A DNA stretch of 34,176 bases from CAVSRC01 sp963798195 (GTDB lineage Bacteria; Pseudomonadota; Alphaproteobacteria; Rhizobiales; Kaistiaceae), in NCBI GenBank assembly GCA_963798195.1, contig CAWCSF010000013.1, forward strand, positions 1-34,176, written 5' to 3'. The notes below the pieces were generated by a model. The model was not told the origin of the DNA, did no database searches, and saw only the letters and a list, made by a program, of their open reading frames with translations. Made by a program: the position numbers and the translations under genes. Positions 8,241 through 15,520 of this stretch are shown here, one piece after another; position 1 is the first letter of the stretch; each line of letters opens with the position of its first letter.

Positions 8241-9684
8241 TCACGCAGCGTTGACCGCCGGTTCCATCACCGGAACCGGCTTCGCCGCCGGCAGCACGAT
8301 CTCGGCGCGCAGCCCACCTCCCGTGCGGTTTGTCAGCACGACATCGCCGCCATGCGCTCGCGCCACGGTGCGCGCGATGGTAAGGCCGAGTCCGGTTCCG
8401 CCCGTTTCGCGATTGCGCGATGTTTCGAGCCGGCGGAACGGGCGAAAGACCTCCTCGACGTTCTCCTTCGGAATGCCCGGTCCCTCGTCCTCGATGACGA
8501 TGCGGATGGTGGCCGGTTCGACGAGCAGGGACACACGGGCGCCGTTCCCGTATTTGACTGCGTTCTCCACCAGGTTGGCGATGGCGCGGCGCAGCGCGAC
8601 CGGCTGTGCAAGGCATCGCACGCGCGGCGGCAAATCCGACGCGAGATCGAGCGTGACGCCGGGCAACGCGCCGCACACGGTTTCCAGCAGGGAAACCAGG
8701 TCGATCGAACTCGCGTTGATCGTGTCGCGCGAAGTCTCCGGCGAACGCCAGGACGGAGCGCGTCATGCTCTCGATATCGTCGAGGTCGGCGAGCATGCGC
8801 GCGCGCTGCTCTGGTTCGTCGATGAACTCGGCTCTCAGTCGCAGGCGCGTCACTGGCGTCCGCAGGTCATGGGAGATGGCGGCGATCATCTGGTCGCGGT
8901 CGCCGAGAAACCGTTTCAGGCGTGCCTGCATCAGGTTGAATGCGTGCGCGGCGCCGCGTACCTCACGCGGCCCCTCTTCCGGTAGCGCGGCCGCGTTCAG
9001 GTCACGCCCCAGCCGCTCGGCGGCGTCGGCAAGCAGCGCATACGGCGCGGTCAGCCGGCGGAGCGCCCAGATCGAGCCGCCGAGGACAAGCAGGATGGCC
9101 AGACCGGTGAGGAGAATCGTGCTGCTCGACCAGAGCCGCGGCGACGGCGCCACGGGAATTGTGAAGTTCAACCAGCTGGCATCGCCGAGCTGCACCGATA
9201 CGAGATAAGCGTCGACGCCGGCGTACCGCCTTTCCGTATCCGACAGGAAACGCTCGACGGGGCCGGCTTCGTCGGAAACCGGCGAGTCGTCCGAGTCCGT
9301 GTCGGCCGCGATCGGACCGCGGCCGACATCGACCTCCGTCACACCCGAGTTATCGAGACGGGTCTGGAGGACGTCCTCCAGTTCGGCGATCTCATCGTCG
9401 CTGGCCGCGTTGCTGGTGGCCGCCGGCTCCGCCGCAACGGCGACGCGCAGGGTGGGCGTCGACAGGGCGCCCGCAAGGCCGGCGCGCGCCGCTTGCGGCT
9501 CGGCCGCGATGGCGCGGCTCAGCGACGACACCCGCTCGGCGAGATGGAAGAATCCGGTCATGCGCCCGTTGAGGGCGCGGTTCTGGAGGATGGCGCCGAG
9601 CGTCGCGATCTCGGCGATGGCGAGCCCGCCAATGACAATCAGGAGCGCCCAGGCCGCGAGGCTGTCGGGCACGAACCGCCTCAT
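8241..9684 (-). CDS. Sensor histidine kinase, OmpR/EnvZ class (interrupted by one frameshift)
   Basis: Inner-membrane sensor kinase, about 480 residues once the frame is repaired. Order: membrane helix 1 (about 9-30), a periplasmic sensor domain rich in Asp/Glu and Ala, helix 2 (S-T-I-L-L-T-G-L-A-I-L-L), HAMP linker, H-box A-I-S-H-D-L-R-T-P-V-T-R-L with the phospho-accepting histidine, then the ATPase domain in a second frame: N-box N-L-V-E-N-A-V-K-Y-G, G1 D-E-G-P-G-I-P, F-box F-R-P-F-R-R-L, G2 G-G-T-G-L-G-L. The switch of frame falls between A-F-A-G-D and S-R-D-T-I-N near 8725-8740; one extra base explains it (total length is 3n+1). As written, neither piece makes a working kinase. The start at 9684 overlaps the response regulator stop as ATGA. 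Confidence 0.85.
8725..8740 (-). other. Frameshift site in histidine kinase gene
   Basis: On the minus strand the codons GGA-GAC-TTC-GCG leave the kinase frame; dropping one T gives GGA-GAC-TCG-CGC-GAC-ACG and restores a continuous dimerisation/ATPase linker reading S-R-D-T-I-N-A-S-S-I-D-L. Without the correction translation continues in the wrong frame to a stop at 8221. Confidence 0.75.
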
Positions 9685-10406
9685 GCGGCCTCGACCTCGG
9701 GCGTGAACATGTAGCCGTCGCCGCGAACGGTGATGATGATTTCGGGCGCCTTGGGATCGGACTCGATCTTGCGGCGAATGCGGCTGACCTGGACGTCGAT
9801 TGCGCGGTCGAAAGGCGTTGCCTCGCGGCCACGGGCAAGGTCGAGAAGCTGGTTGCGGGTCAGCACGCGTCGCGGACGCTCGGCAAAGGCGATGAGAAGT
9901 TCGTATTCGCCCGTGGTCAGGTCGACGGCAAGGCCATCGGGCGCCTCCAGCCGGCGCCGTCCAAGGTCGAGCGACCACCCGGCGAAGCGCAGGAGCTTGA
10001 CCGTGGCGGCGGTCTTGTGGCCCGAGGCGGCGGGAAGCGTGGCGCGGCGCAGGATGGCCCGCACGCGCGCCAGCAGTTCGCGCGGATTGAACGGCTTGGC
10101 CAGATAGTCGTCGGCGCCCATTTCGAGACCGACGATGCGATCGGTCTCGTCGCCCATGGCGGTAAGCATGAGGATGGGGATGGTCGATTTCGCCCGCAGG
10201 TCGCGGCAGAGTTCGAGCCCGCTCTTGCCCGGCAGCATCAGGTCGAGGATGACGAGATCGAAGCGGCCGATGGCGAGCGCCGCCTCCATTGCGCCGGAGT
10301 CGGCAGCGGCCACGACCTTGTAGCCATGGGTGGCGAAGAACCGCGAGACCAGGTCCCTGATCTCACGATCGTCATCGACAAGCAGAAGATGCGGTGTCGC
10401 GTTCAC
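9681..10406 (-). CDS. OmpR/PhoB-family response regulator
   Basis: A cytoplasmic two-component regulator of 241 residues. The receiver domain (about 1-120) shows the acidic pocket V-D-D-D, the phospho-acceptor aspartate in L-V-I-L-D-L-M-L-P-G, the conserved L-T-A and the K-P-F switch lysine. The C-terminal winged helix (about 145-238) shows L-T-T-G-E-Y-E-L-L, R-V-L-T-R-N-Q-L-L, D-R-A-I-D-V-Q-V-S-R-I-R-R-K-I and V-R-G-D-G-Y-M-F. No ATG precedes the receiver; GTG at 10406 is chosen because it begins the domain six residues before its first strand. The open frame extends to 10586 but that part lacks domain character. The stop overlaps the kinase start, so the two are translated together. Nearby direct repeats at 10429-10446 could be its own binding site (inference). 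Confidence 0.9.
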   Translation of the reverse strand: MNATPHLLLVDDDREIRDLVSRFFATHGYKVVAAADSGAMEAALAIGRFDLVILDLMLPGKSGLELCRDLRAKSTIPILMLTAMGDETDRIVGLEMGADDYLAKPFNPRELLARVRAILRRATLPAASGHKTAATVKLLRFAGWSLDLGRRRLEAPDGLAVDLTTGEYELLIAFAERPRRVLTRNQLLDLARGREATPFDRAIDVQVSRIRRKIESDPKAPEIIITVRGDGYMFTPEVEAA

Positions 10407-10428
10407 GGGAAGGCCCGCGCAGTTTCCC

Positions 10429-10446
10429 TGCACCAAGTGCACCAAA
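10429..10446 (-). promoter_or_regulatory. Tandem 9-bp direct repeat before response regulator gene
   Basis: TGCACCAAG is followed directly by TGCACCAAA, and then by an inverted CCAAA-N5-TTTGG at 10442-10456. OmpR/PhoB-type regulators bind short tandem direct repeats, and this sits 23 bases ahead of the proposed start of one, so an autoregulatory site is possible. The repeat period (9 instead of about 10-11) is not ideal and no promoter elements are clear. Confidence 0.3.
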
Positions 10447-10514
10447 GGCCATTTGGCGTCCGGACACCTGCTGACGCCGCGATCGCGGCGGAATTGTGCC
10501 TGTGCCCGCGGACG

Positions 10515-10546
10515 GTCACGCGCCGGATGCGTCTCCGGCGCGTGAC
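10515..10546 (-). terminator. Strong hairpin downstream of small secreted protein gene
   Basis: A perfect 13-base inverted repeat (gtcacgcgccgga and its complement) around a six-base loop lies 21 bases after the stop of the minus-strand gene at 10567. No T-run follows, so it may be a Rho-assisted terminator or an mRNA 3' end protector. It separates that gene from the response regulator. Confidence 0.55.
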
Positions 10547-10566
10547 ACGAAGCCGCAGCTAGAACG

Positions 10567-10791
10567 TCAGGCCGAGCAGGCGGCATCCGCCTTCATGGCC
10601 GTCGTCGCGGCTGCCTTGGTCTTGAAGCCCGCCGAGCCGATTTCCAGCACCTTCGTGCCATCGGGCTTCTTGGTCGTCACCGAGCACTTGTGGGACTTGG
10701 CGTCCTGCGCGACGTAGTAGGTCGTGGCCGCGTACGCGGGAGCAACGAACGCGACTGCAAGTGCGCCGGTGATGATGAGCTTGCGAAGCAT
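10567..10791 (-). CDS. Small secreted two-cysteine protein (hypothetical)
   Basis: A 74-residue precursor. Signal peptide M-L-R-K-L-I-I-T-G-A with cleavage expected after A-Y-A (about residue 21), leaving about 53 residues. The mature part begins T-T-Y-Y-V-A-Q-D and carries S-H-K-C-S, K-K-P-D-G and a Lys/Ala-rich tail with a second cysteine at residue 72; the two cysteines (36 and 72) could form one disulfide in the periplasm. I do not recognise a named family. The ATG at 10791 has GGAGA about five bases upstream; the longer open frame from 10857 would bury the signal peptide. It is a paralogue of the divergent gene at 11146, with the same cysteine spacing. Function unknown. Confidence 0.8.
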   Translation of the reverse strand: MLRKLIITGALAVAFVAPAYAATTYYVAQDAKSHKCSVTTKKPDGTKVLEIGSAGFKTKAAATTAMKADAACSA

Positions 10792-11145
10792 GGGATTCTC
10801 CGTTCGGGGTTGCGCTGCCGACAGTGCATCGGCCGCTTTGTGTTTCGCCCGGCGCACGCTTGTGCATTTCGGCGGCGGGCGATGACCGAGATCACCACGC
10901 GTCCGTAAGTCGAATATTTCTGATGCTGCCGTTTTTTGTAACGGTATGTGTCACTGGCGCCGACGATCCGGACGCAATCGCCTCGCGTGCATTCAGCAAC
11001 AAACTGTTACGCCGCCCACCCGCGGCGGAAACAATGTGGTTACACGCCCGTGGTGGTTTCGCCCCATGGCGAACGGCGCGCTTTGGGCGCCACCCGAACA
11101 GGTGATGCCGGTCGCCACACGTTCGAACCCGAAAGGACCAGACCC
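10792..11145. other. Divergent intergenic region between two paralogous secreted-protein genes
   Basis: 354 bases without a convincing gene. It must hold both promoters, but I see no clear -35/-10 pair. Visible elements are a short inverted repeat CCGTT-N6-AACGG around a run of six T at 10929-10944, GTAAC/GTTAC pentamers at 10938, 11006 and 11039, and TTCGCC-CCAT-GGCGAA at 11058-11073. The second gene has GAAAGGA about eight bases before its ATG. Confidence 0.4.
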
Positions 11146-11364
11146 ATGTTGAAGTATGTTTTCGCCACCGCGCTCGTGGTCACGATCGCCGCGCCGGCGT
11201 TCGCGGCAACGCAGTATTTCGTCGCGCAGGACGCGTCGTCGCACAAATGCTCCATCGTCGAGAAGAAGCCGGATGGCAAGACCATGATGATGATCGGCAA
11301 GGCGGCCTACGCTTCCCAGGCCGACGCCAGCACCGCGCTGAAGGGCGCCGCCGAGTGCAAGTAG
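11146..11364 (+). CDS. Small secreted two-cysteine protein, paralogue of the divergent neighbour (hypothetical)
   Basis: A 72-residue precursor with signal peptide M-L-K-Y-V-F-A-T-A-L and cleavage expected after A-F-A (residue 20). The mature part, A-T-Q-Y-F-V-A-Q-D-A-S-S-H-K-C-S, aligns almost without gaps with the product of 10567-10791: shared V-A-Q-D-A, S-H-K-C-S, K-K-P-D-G, I-G and a final cysteine (C35 and C71, the same 35 residues apart). GAAAGGA precedes the ATG. No known domain is apparent; periplasmic or secreted location is predicted from the signal peptide. Function unknown. The pair probably arose by local duplication and inversion. Confidence 0.82.
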   Translation: MLKYVFATALVVTIAAPAFAATQYFVAQDASSHKCSIVEKKPDGKTMMMIGKAAYASQADASTALKGAAECK

Positions 11365-11415
11365 CCTACCGGCGGAAATGAATCGGCTACCTGCCGGCGC
11401 AGGTGGCCAAACGGA

Positions 11416-11459
11416 CGTCACGGTCAGGCCGGTCTGCCCCGACAGCCTTGGCCGTGACG
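11416..11459 (+). terminator. Imperfect hairpin downstream of small secreted protein gene
   Basis: Arms cgtcacgg-tc-aggc (11416-11429) and gcc-ttg-gccgtgacg (11445-11459) pair over about 12 bases around a 15-base loop. No T-run follows. It lies 51 bases after the stop at 11364 and 67 bases before the next gene, so a terminator or transcript-end structure is plausible. Confidence 0.4.
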
Positions 11460-11526
11460 CCCGGCAAAGATAGACCGGTCCCTCTTCGCGTGGCATGCTC
11501 GGGAATCCTCCGCGCCGGGCTCCCCG

Positions 11527-12391
11527 ATGGACGTCACCGCGTATCCCAGCCAGTACGAAACCGCTGACCGCTACGCGAACACCGCCCGCTTCCGCTTCCA
11601 CATGCTGGTCGCGGCGGAATACGCCGTCCTGCTCATCGCCGGCGGGATCGGCCTCTTCGGCTGGAGCGGCGGCTTCTACTACGCCATCGTCGCCTTCATT
11701 TTCGTGCTGTCGCTGGCGATCATGCTCTTCCGCACGTTTACGACGCCGGAGCAGGACTGGTATCGGGGACGCGCGCTGGCCGAGGCGGTGAAAGACCGCC
11801 GCGTGGCGCTTCATGATGCGCTGCCCGCCCTACCACAAGACCGACAAGGAAGCTGAGACGGCCTTCCGCCGGACGCTCCGCCGCCTGCTCGACCAGCACG
11901 AGGCGGTGGTGGCGCGCATGGGCGCCAACTCCGACGCGGACGAGATCACTCCGGCGATGCGCGGCGTCCGCGCCAAGTCGCTCGACGAGCGCAAAAGCCT
12001 CTATTTCAGTGAGCGCGTCGAACAGCAGCGCAACTGGTATCGCGTCAAGGCCACGGCGAACCGCAAGGCCTACGAGCGGTGGATCGCGATCTGCATTGCC
12101 ATCTATGTCGCCGCCGTCGCCAGCGTCATTATCCGCGCGGCGTGGCCGGACTGGGAATGGTCGCCGACGGAGGTGTTCATCATCCTCGCGTCCGCCCTGC
12201 TCGGCTGGATGCAGATGAAGAAGTTCAGCGAGCTTGCCGCCTCCTACACTCTCGCCGCCCACCAGACCGGGTTCATGGACGGGCCGCTGGAAGACGCCAC
12301 GACGGAAGAGGATTTCGCCAGCATGGTGAAGGACGCCGAGGTCTATTTCTCGCGCGAGCAGTCCGACTGGGTGGCCCAGGGCTACGGCTGA
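11527..12391 (+). CDS. DUF4231/SLATT-like four-TM membrane protein (interrupted by one frameshift)
   Basis: Repaired length 287 residues. First half: Y-P-S-Q-Y-E-T-A-D, two membrane helices (E-Y-A-V-L-L-I-A-G-G and Y-Y-A-I-V-A-F-I-F-V), then W-Y-R-G-R-A-L-A-E-A-V-K-T-A-A-W-R-F-M-M, the conserved post-helix motif. Second half: a basic helix, W-Y-R-V-K-A, two more helices (W-I-A-I-C-I-A-I-Y and T-E-V-F-I-I-L-A-S) and the related motif K-K-F-S-E-L-A-A-S-Y. Two such 2TM units in one chain is the DUF4231 plan, related to the SLATT 2TM families proposed as membrane effectors in nucleotide-signalling conflict systems. The frame breaks at 11791-11793. No nucleotide cyclase or sensor partner is nearby, so a defence role is not supported. 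The stop lies one base from the convergent MATE stop. No clear ribosome-binding site precedes 11527. Confidence 0.78.
11791..11793 (+). other. Frameshift site in DUF4231-like gene
   Basis: GTG-AAA-GAC-CGC leaves the frame; removing one A gives GTG-AAG-ACC-GCC-GCG-TGG-CGC, that is V-K-T-A-A-W-R, which matches the family motif. Total length is 3n+1, consistent with one inserted base in the AAA run. Confidence 0.8.
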
Positions 12392-12392
12392 G

Positions 12393-13850
12393 CTAGGGCG
12401 TAACCGCCGGCGCCTCGACATTCACGTGCAGCGCCACCTGGCTGAGGTCAGGCGCGGTGCGACGCGTCAGGCCCAGCCGCTCGCGGCGAATCCAGCGCAC
12501 CGTCATCATCACCGCGACGACCCCCAGCCCCGCCGAGAGGCCAATCCAGATGCCGATGCCGTAGAGCTTCGCCCAGAACGCCAGCAGGACGCCCAGCGGC
12601 AGGCCAACGCCCCAGTAACCGATGCCGGCGAAAATCATCGGCACGCGCGTATCCCCGAGACCGCGCAGCATGCCCGACGCGACGGCCTGGGCGGCGTCGA
12701 ACAGCTGGAACAGGCCGGCGAAGATGACGAAGGACACCGCCAGGTCGATCACGATCGTGTTGGCGGGATTGTTGAGGTCGAGAAAAACACCCACGAGATT
12801 GCGCGCGAAGAGCAGCATGATCGCCGCCGTGCAGCAGGCATAGACCATCGAAATGCCGTAGGCCGACCAGCCGGCGCGGGCGATGCCGGTGATGTCGCGG
12901 GCGCCGTAGGCGCGGCCGACGCGCACGGTTGCGGCCGTGCCGAGACCCAGCGGAATCATGAAGGCGAGCGACGGAATCTGGATGGCGATGGCGTGCGCGG
13001 CAAGCAATTCCGGGCTGATCAGGCCCATCAGGAAGGTGGCCGCATTGAAGATCGTCACCTCGAAGGCCAGCGTCGCCGCGATCGGCAGGCCGATCCGCCA
13101 GATGGCGCGGAAGCGCTGCCAGTCGGGACGCCAGAAGCGGCCGAACAGGTGATAGCGGCGGAAGCGCCGGTCGAGCGAGATCAGCACCGCCAGCCCGACG
13201 GCCATGTATATATTGGTGATCGTCGTGCCGATGCCAGCCCCGGGAAGCCCCAGCGCCGGCAGGCCGAAGTGGCCGAACATCAGCGCCCAGACGAGCAGCG
13301 CGTTGATGACCAGCGCCGACCCGCCGATCCACAGCGCGGTCATCGGCCGCTCCATCGCCGAGACGAAATTGCGCAGCACCACGTAGAAGAGGAACGGCAG
13401 GAACGACCACTGGAACGTATGCAGGTAGCGCGCGCCCTCATGGGCGATGTCCGGGTCCTGTCCGAGCAGCAGGAAGATCAATTCCGCCTGCCAGAGAATC
13501 ACCCAGATCGGCAGCGTGATCGCGATCGCCGCCCAGAAGCCCTGGCGCACGGTGCGCCGCACGTCGCGCACCGAATGGCGCTTGCGGCCAAGCTCGATCG
13601 CCATCAGCGGCGCCGTCGCCGTCACCAGGCCGATGGAGAAGATGAGGAAAGCGAAGTTGAGGTTGACGGCGAGCGCGCCCGCAGCAAGCGATCGCGGCCC
13701 GAGCCAGCCCATCATGATGACGTCGGTCGTTGCCAATCCGACCTGCGACAGGTTGGTGAGCACGATCGGCCACGCGAGAATCAGCGTGGCGCGAATGTTC
13801 GCGCCCCACGCTCCACGCGAAGTCGGTTCGTTGGCTAAAATTTCGGACAT
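12393..13850 (-). CDS. MATE-family efflux transporter (NorM type)
   Basis: A 485-residue inner-membrane protein with about twelve membrane helices arranged as two homologous halves of six. The first half opens with L-A-W-P-I-V-L-T-N-L-S-Q and contains T-D-V-I-M-M-G-W-L-G; the second opens with R-I-G-L-P-I-A-A-T-L-A-F-E and contains V-R-V-G-R-A-Y-G-A and M-L-R-G-L-G-D-T-R-V-P-M, all typical MATE motifs. It would exchange cationic drugs or metabolites for protons or sodium; the substrate cannot be read from sequence. The start at 13850 has only a weak ribosome-binding site. It is transcribed alone, convergent with the DUF4231 gene. Family certain. Confidence 0.93.
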   Translation of the reverse strand: MSEILANEPTSRGAWGANIRATLILAWPIVLTNLSQVGLATTDVIMMGWLGPRSLAAGALAVNLNFAFLIFSIGLVTATAPLMAIELGRKRHSVRDVRRTVRQGFWAAIAITLPIWVILWQAELIFLLLGQDPDIAHEGARYLHTFQWSFLPFLFYVVLRNFVSAMERPMTALWIGGSALVINALLVWALMFGHFGLPALGLPGAGIGTTITNIYMAVGLAVLISLDRRFRRYHLFGRFWRPDWQRFRAIWRIGLPIAATLAFEVTIFNAATFLMGLISPELLAAHAIAIQIPSLAFMIPLGLGTAATVRVGRAYGARDITGIARAGWSAYGISMVYACCTAAIMLLFARNLVGVFLDLNNPANTIVIDLAVSFVIFAGLFQLFDAAQAVASGMLRGLGDTRVPMIFAGIGYWGVGLPLGVLLAFWAKLYGIGIWIGLSAGLGVVAVMMTVRWIRRERLGLTRRTAPDLSQVALHVNVEAPAVTP

Positions 13851-13898
13851 AGCCGGCGGCTTCTAGCCCCGCCGACCGCCCGACGCCACCCCTTCAGC

Positions 13899-13947
13899 CT
13901 CAAAGTGACCGCGGCTGTGTCGCGGCGGCCACTGCTGACAATTTGAG
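13899..13947 (-). terminator. Nested inverted repeat after the MliC-domain gene
   Basis: CTCAAA at 13899-13904 pairs with TTTGAG at 13942-13947, enclosing CCGCG (13909-13913) and CGCGG (13921-13925). It begins four bases after the stop at 13952 and separates that gene from the MATE gene. There is no T-run, so termination is only a guess. Confidence 0.35.
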
Positions 13948-13951
13948 ACGC

Positions 13952-15412
13952 CTACTGCGGACGACAGGTGCTCGGCGGTTCTCCGGTCCGGCTCCAGCTG
14001 ATGGTCTCGGCATAGCCAACAAGCTCGGAGCCGCGGTTGACATAGGCCGCGCCCACACGTGACGCGACGCGGCCGAGCGATATCGGCGGCGCGCCCTGCT
14101 CGGCCACCACAACGCGGTCGTTGGCGTCGTCGAAGGTCACGCGCAGGAAGGCGCCGTCATCGCAGACGAAGGGAATGCCGTTTCCGGCAAAGACCGGCGG
14201 TCCACCCGATCCGGGCGGCGATTGCGGCGGACCGGCGATTGCTGGTGCCGGATCGCAGTAGGACAGGAACTGCTTCGCCTTGGCGGCGCTCCCCTTCAGC
14301 GACAGCGCATAGGGCGCCGAGGCGCCGATCTGCACCGTGAGGCTGCTCTCGCGAATCAGCGCCGGCCACAGCGGATCGGTCGTCTTCAACTGGATCAGCG
14401 GGTTGGAAAGATCGCTGAGCTGCGACACGTCGGAGCCGGTCGCGCTGTAGGTCCGGCTGAAGGCGCCGGCGGCGAAACCCACCGTCACAGCCGCGCCCGG
14501 CTGAACCTCCGGCGCACTCCGCCCAAGCGCCAGCGTGATTTCACTCGAGCCGGGATTGCAGACGGCCGTGAACTCGCTCTCGTCCGTGTTGGGCACGGCG
14601 AAGGCGAGGCTGCCATTGTCGCGGGTCGAGGTGAAGAGCCACGCCGCGCCGTTCGTCGCGGGCGCCACTTCGGTCGCGACGGGAGGCGGCGGCTCGGCAG
14701 GCTGGCTGGCGACGCCCGACCCGGCATTGCCGATCAGCGGGATCATCACCTGGAAATTGTTGGCGCAGATATCGACATCGCGCGCCACGCGCCGGCCGTC
14801 GGCCAGCACGAGCCCGAGATCGCGGGCGCAGTCGATGCCGTTCGGTCCGGGCGCCACCATCACTACGACCGCATTGCCGGCCGTGCTGTCGATCGCTACC
14901 GGCTTGCCGCCGATGAAGACGCTCTGGATGCCGACATTGGGGTCGTCGGTGCCGATGGTCACGGGCTGGTCGCCGGTTGCCGGCCGTGTCGCCGCGGCAG
15001 GCTGGCTCGGCCGTGCAGGCTGGCTTGGCTGTGCCGGCACGGGCGGCAGCGCATTCACGTTCGGCGGTGGCGGAGTCGGTGCGGCCGCTGCCACGAAGTT
15101 GACCGACACCTCGGAGCCGTTGTTGCAGACGTTGGCGTCGACGGTCGCGACCGCCCCGCTCGACGCGGTGAACGCGATGCGATTCTGGCAGGGCACTGCG
15201 CCGCCGGGATTGTCGATCCGGAAGAACGTGACGCTGCCACCCTGCCCGGCAACCGGAAGCTGGCTGCCGTTCAACGTCGCGCCGATGATGGTGACCCCGC
15301 TCTGACTGCTGCGCGCGCTGAAAAGGCGGCTGTCGGCATGGGCGGTATCGATACTTGTGACGAGGCAGGCCGCGACGGCGCAGCCGGCGAAGAGTGCAAT
15401 GAAACGGGTCAT
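13952..15412 (-). CDS. Secreted multi-domain cysteine-rich protein with C-terminal MliC-like lysozyme-inhibitor domain
   Basis: 486 residues from ATG 15412 (the open frame to 15490 lacks signal-peptide character). An export signal covers residues 1-27: either signal peptidase I cleavage after A-H-A, or a lipobox V-A-A-C at residue 16. Mature domains: repeat 1 (about 38-106; C75, C96), a Pro-rich linker, repeat 2 (about 158-226; C195, C216), another Pro-rich linker, a third domain (about 256-388; C285, C386) ending D-P-L-W-P-A-L ... S-L-K-G-S ... F-L-S-Y-C, and an MliC-like domain (about 413-483; F-V-C-D-D-G at 417, P-S-T-C at 483). Both repeats have exactly C-x20-C with N-N near the second cysteine and lie 120 residues apart. 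All eight mature cysteines fall into four within-domain pairs. MliC proteins inhibit C-type lysozyme; that role here is inferred. Confidence 0.82.
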   Translation of the reverse strand: MTRFIALFAGCAVAACLVTSIDTAHADSRLFSARSSQSGVTIIGATLNGSQLPVAGQGGSVTFFRIDNPGGAVPCQNRIAFTASSGAVATVDANVCNNGSEVSVNFVAAAAPTPPPPNVNALPPVPAQPSQPARPSQPAAATRPATGDQPVTIGTDDPNVGIQSVFIGGKPVAIDSTAGNAVVVMVAPGPNGIDCARDLGLVLADGRRVARDVDICANNFQVMIPLIGNAGSGVASQPAEPPPPVATEVAPATNGAAWLFTSTRDNGSLAFAVPNTDESEFTAVCNPGSSEITLALGRSAPEVQPGAAVTVGFAAGAFSRTYSATGSDVSQLSDLSNPLIQLKTTDPLWPALIRESSLTVQIGASAPYALSLKGSAAKAKQFLSYCDPAPAIAGPPQSPPGSGGPPVFAGNGIPFVCDDGAFLRVTFDDANDRVVVAEQGAPPISLGRVASRVGAAYVNRGSELVGYAETISWSRTGEPPSTCRPQ

Positions 15413-15423
15413 TCCCGTATCCC

Positions 15424-15464
15424 CGTGAAGGAGCCCACCCTCTTCACGTTCATGAACTTCGAAG
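15424..15464 (-). promoter_or_regulatory. Cluster of palindromes upstream of the MliC-domain gene
   Basis: Immediately before the gene lie a 7-bp stem CGTGAAG/CTTCACG (15424-15430 and 15442-15448), the perfect palindrome GTTCATGAAC (15448-15457) and CTTCGAAG (15457-15464), abutting one another. They could be an operator or 5' leader structure. No promoter boxes or known consensus are recognised. Confidence 0.3.
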
Positions 15465-15520
15465 CCTACGGCACTGACAGGCCTTAGCAAAGTGGCAAGT
15501 TCGGGGCGGCGATCGTGGCG

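Noticed and set aside
8221..9978. 585-residue reading of the histidine kinase in one frame
   Set aside because: Its N-terminal 98 residues are the response-regulator tail in another frame and its C-terminal part is out-of-frame noise; the true gene switches frame near 8732.
10938..11043. Three GTAAC/GTTAC pentamers between the paralogous secreted-protein genes
   Set aside because: Five-base matches are expected by chance at this length; flanks are not conserved between copies.
11527..12391. A CBASS- or SMODS-like defence system built on the SLATT-like protein
   Set aside because: No cyclase, sensor, ubiquitin-like or nuclease gene lies nearby, so the system cannot be supported.
12426..13838. 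470-residue plus-strand frame opposite the MATE gene
   Set aside because: Arg/Gln/His-rich shadow without hydrophobic or domain pattern.
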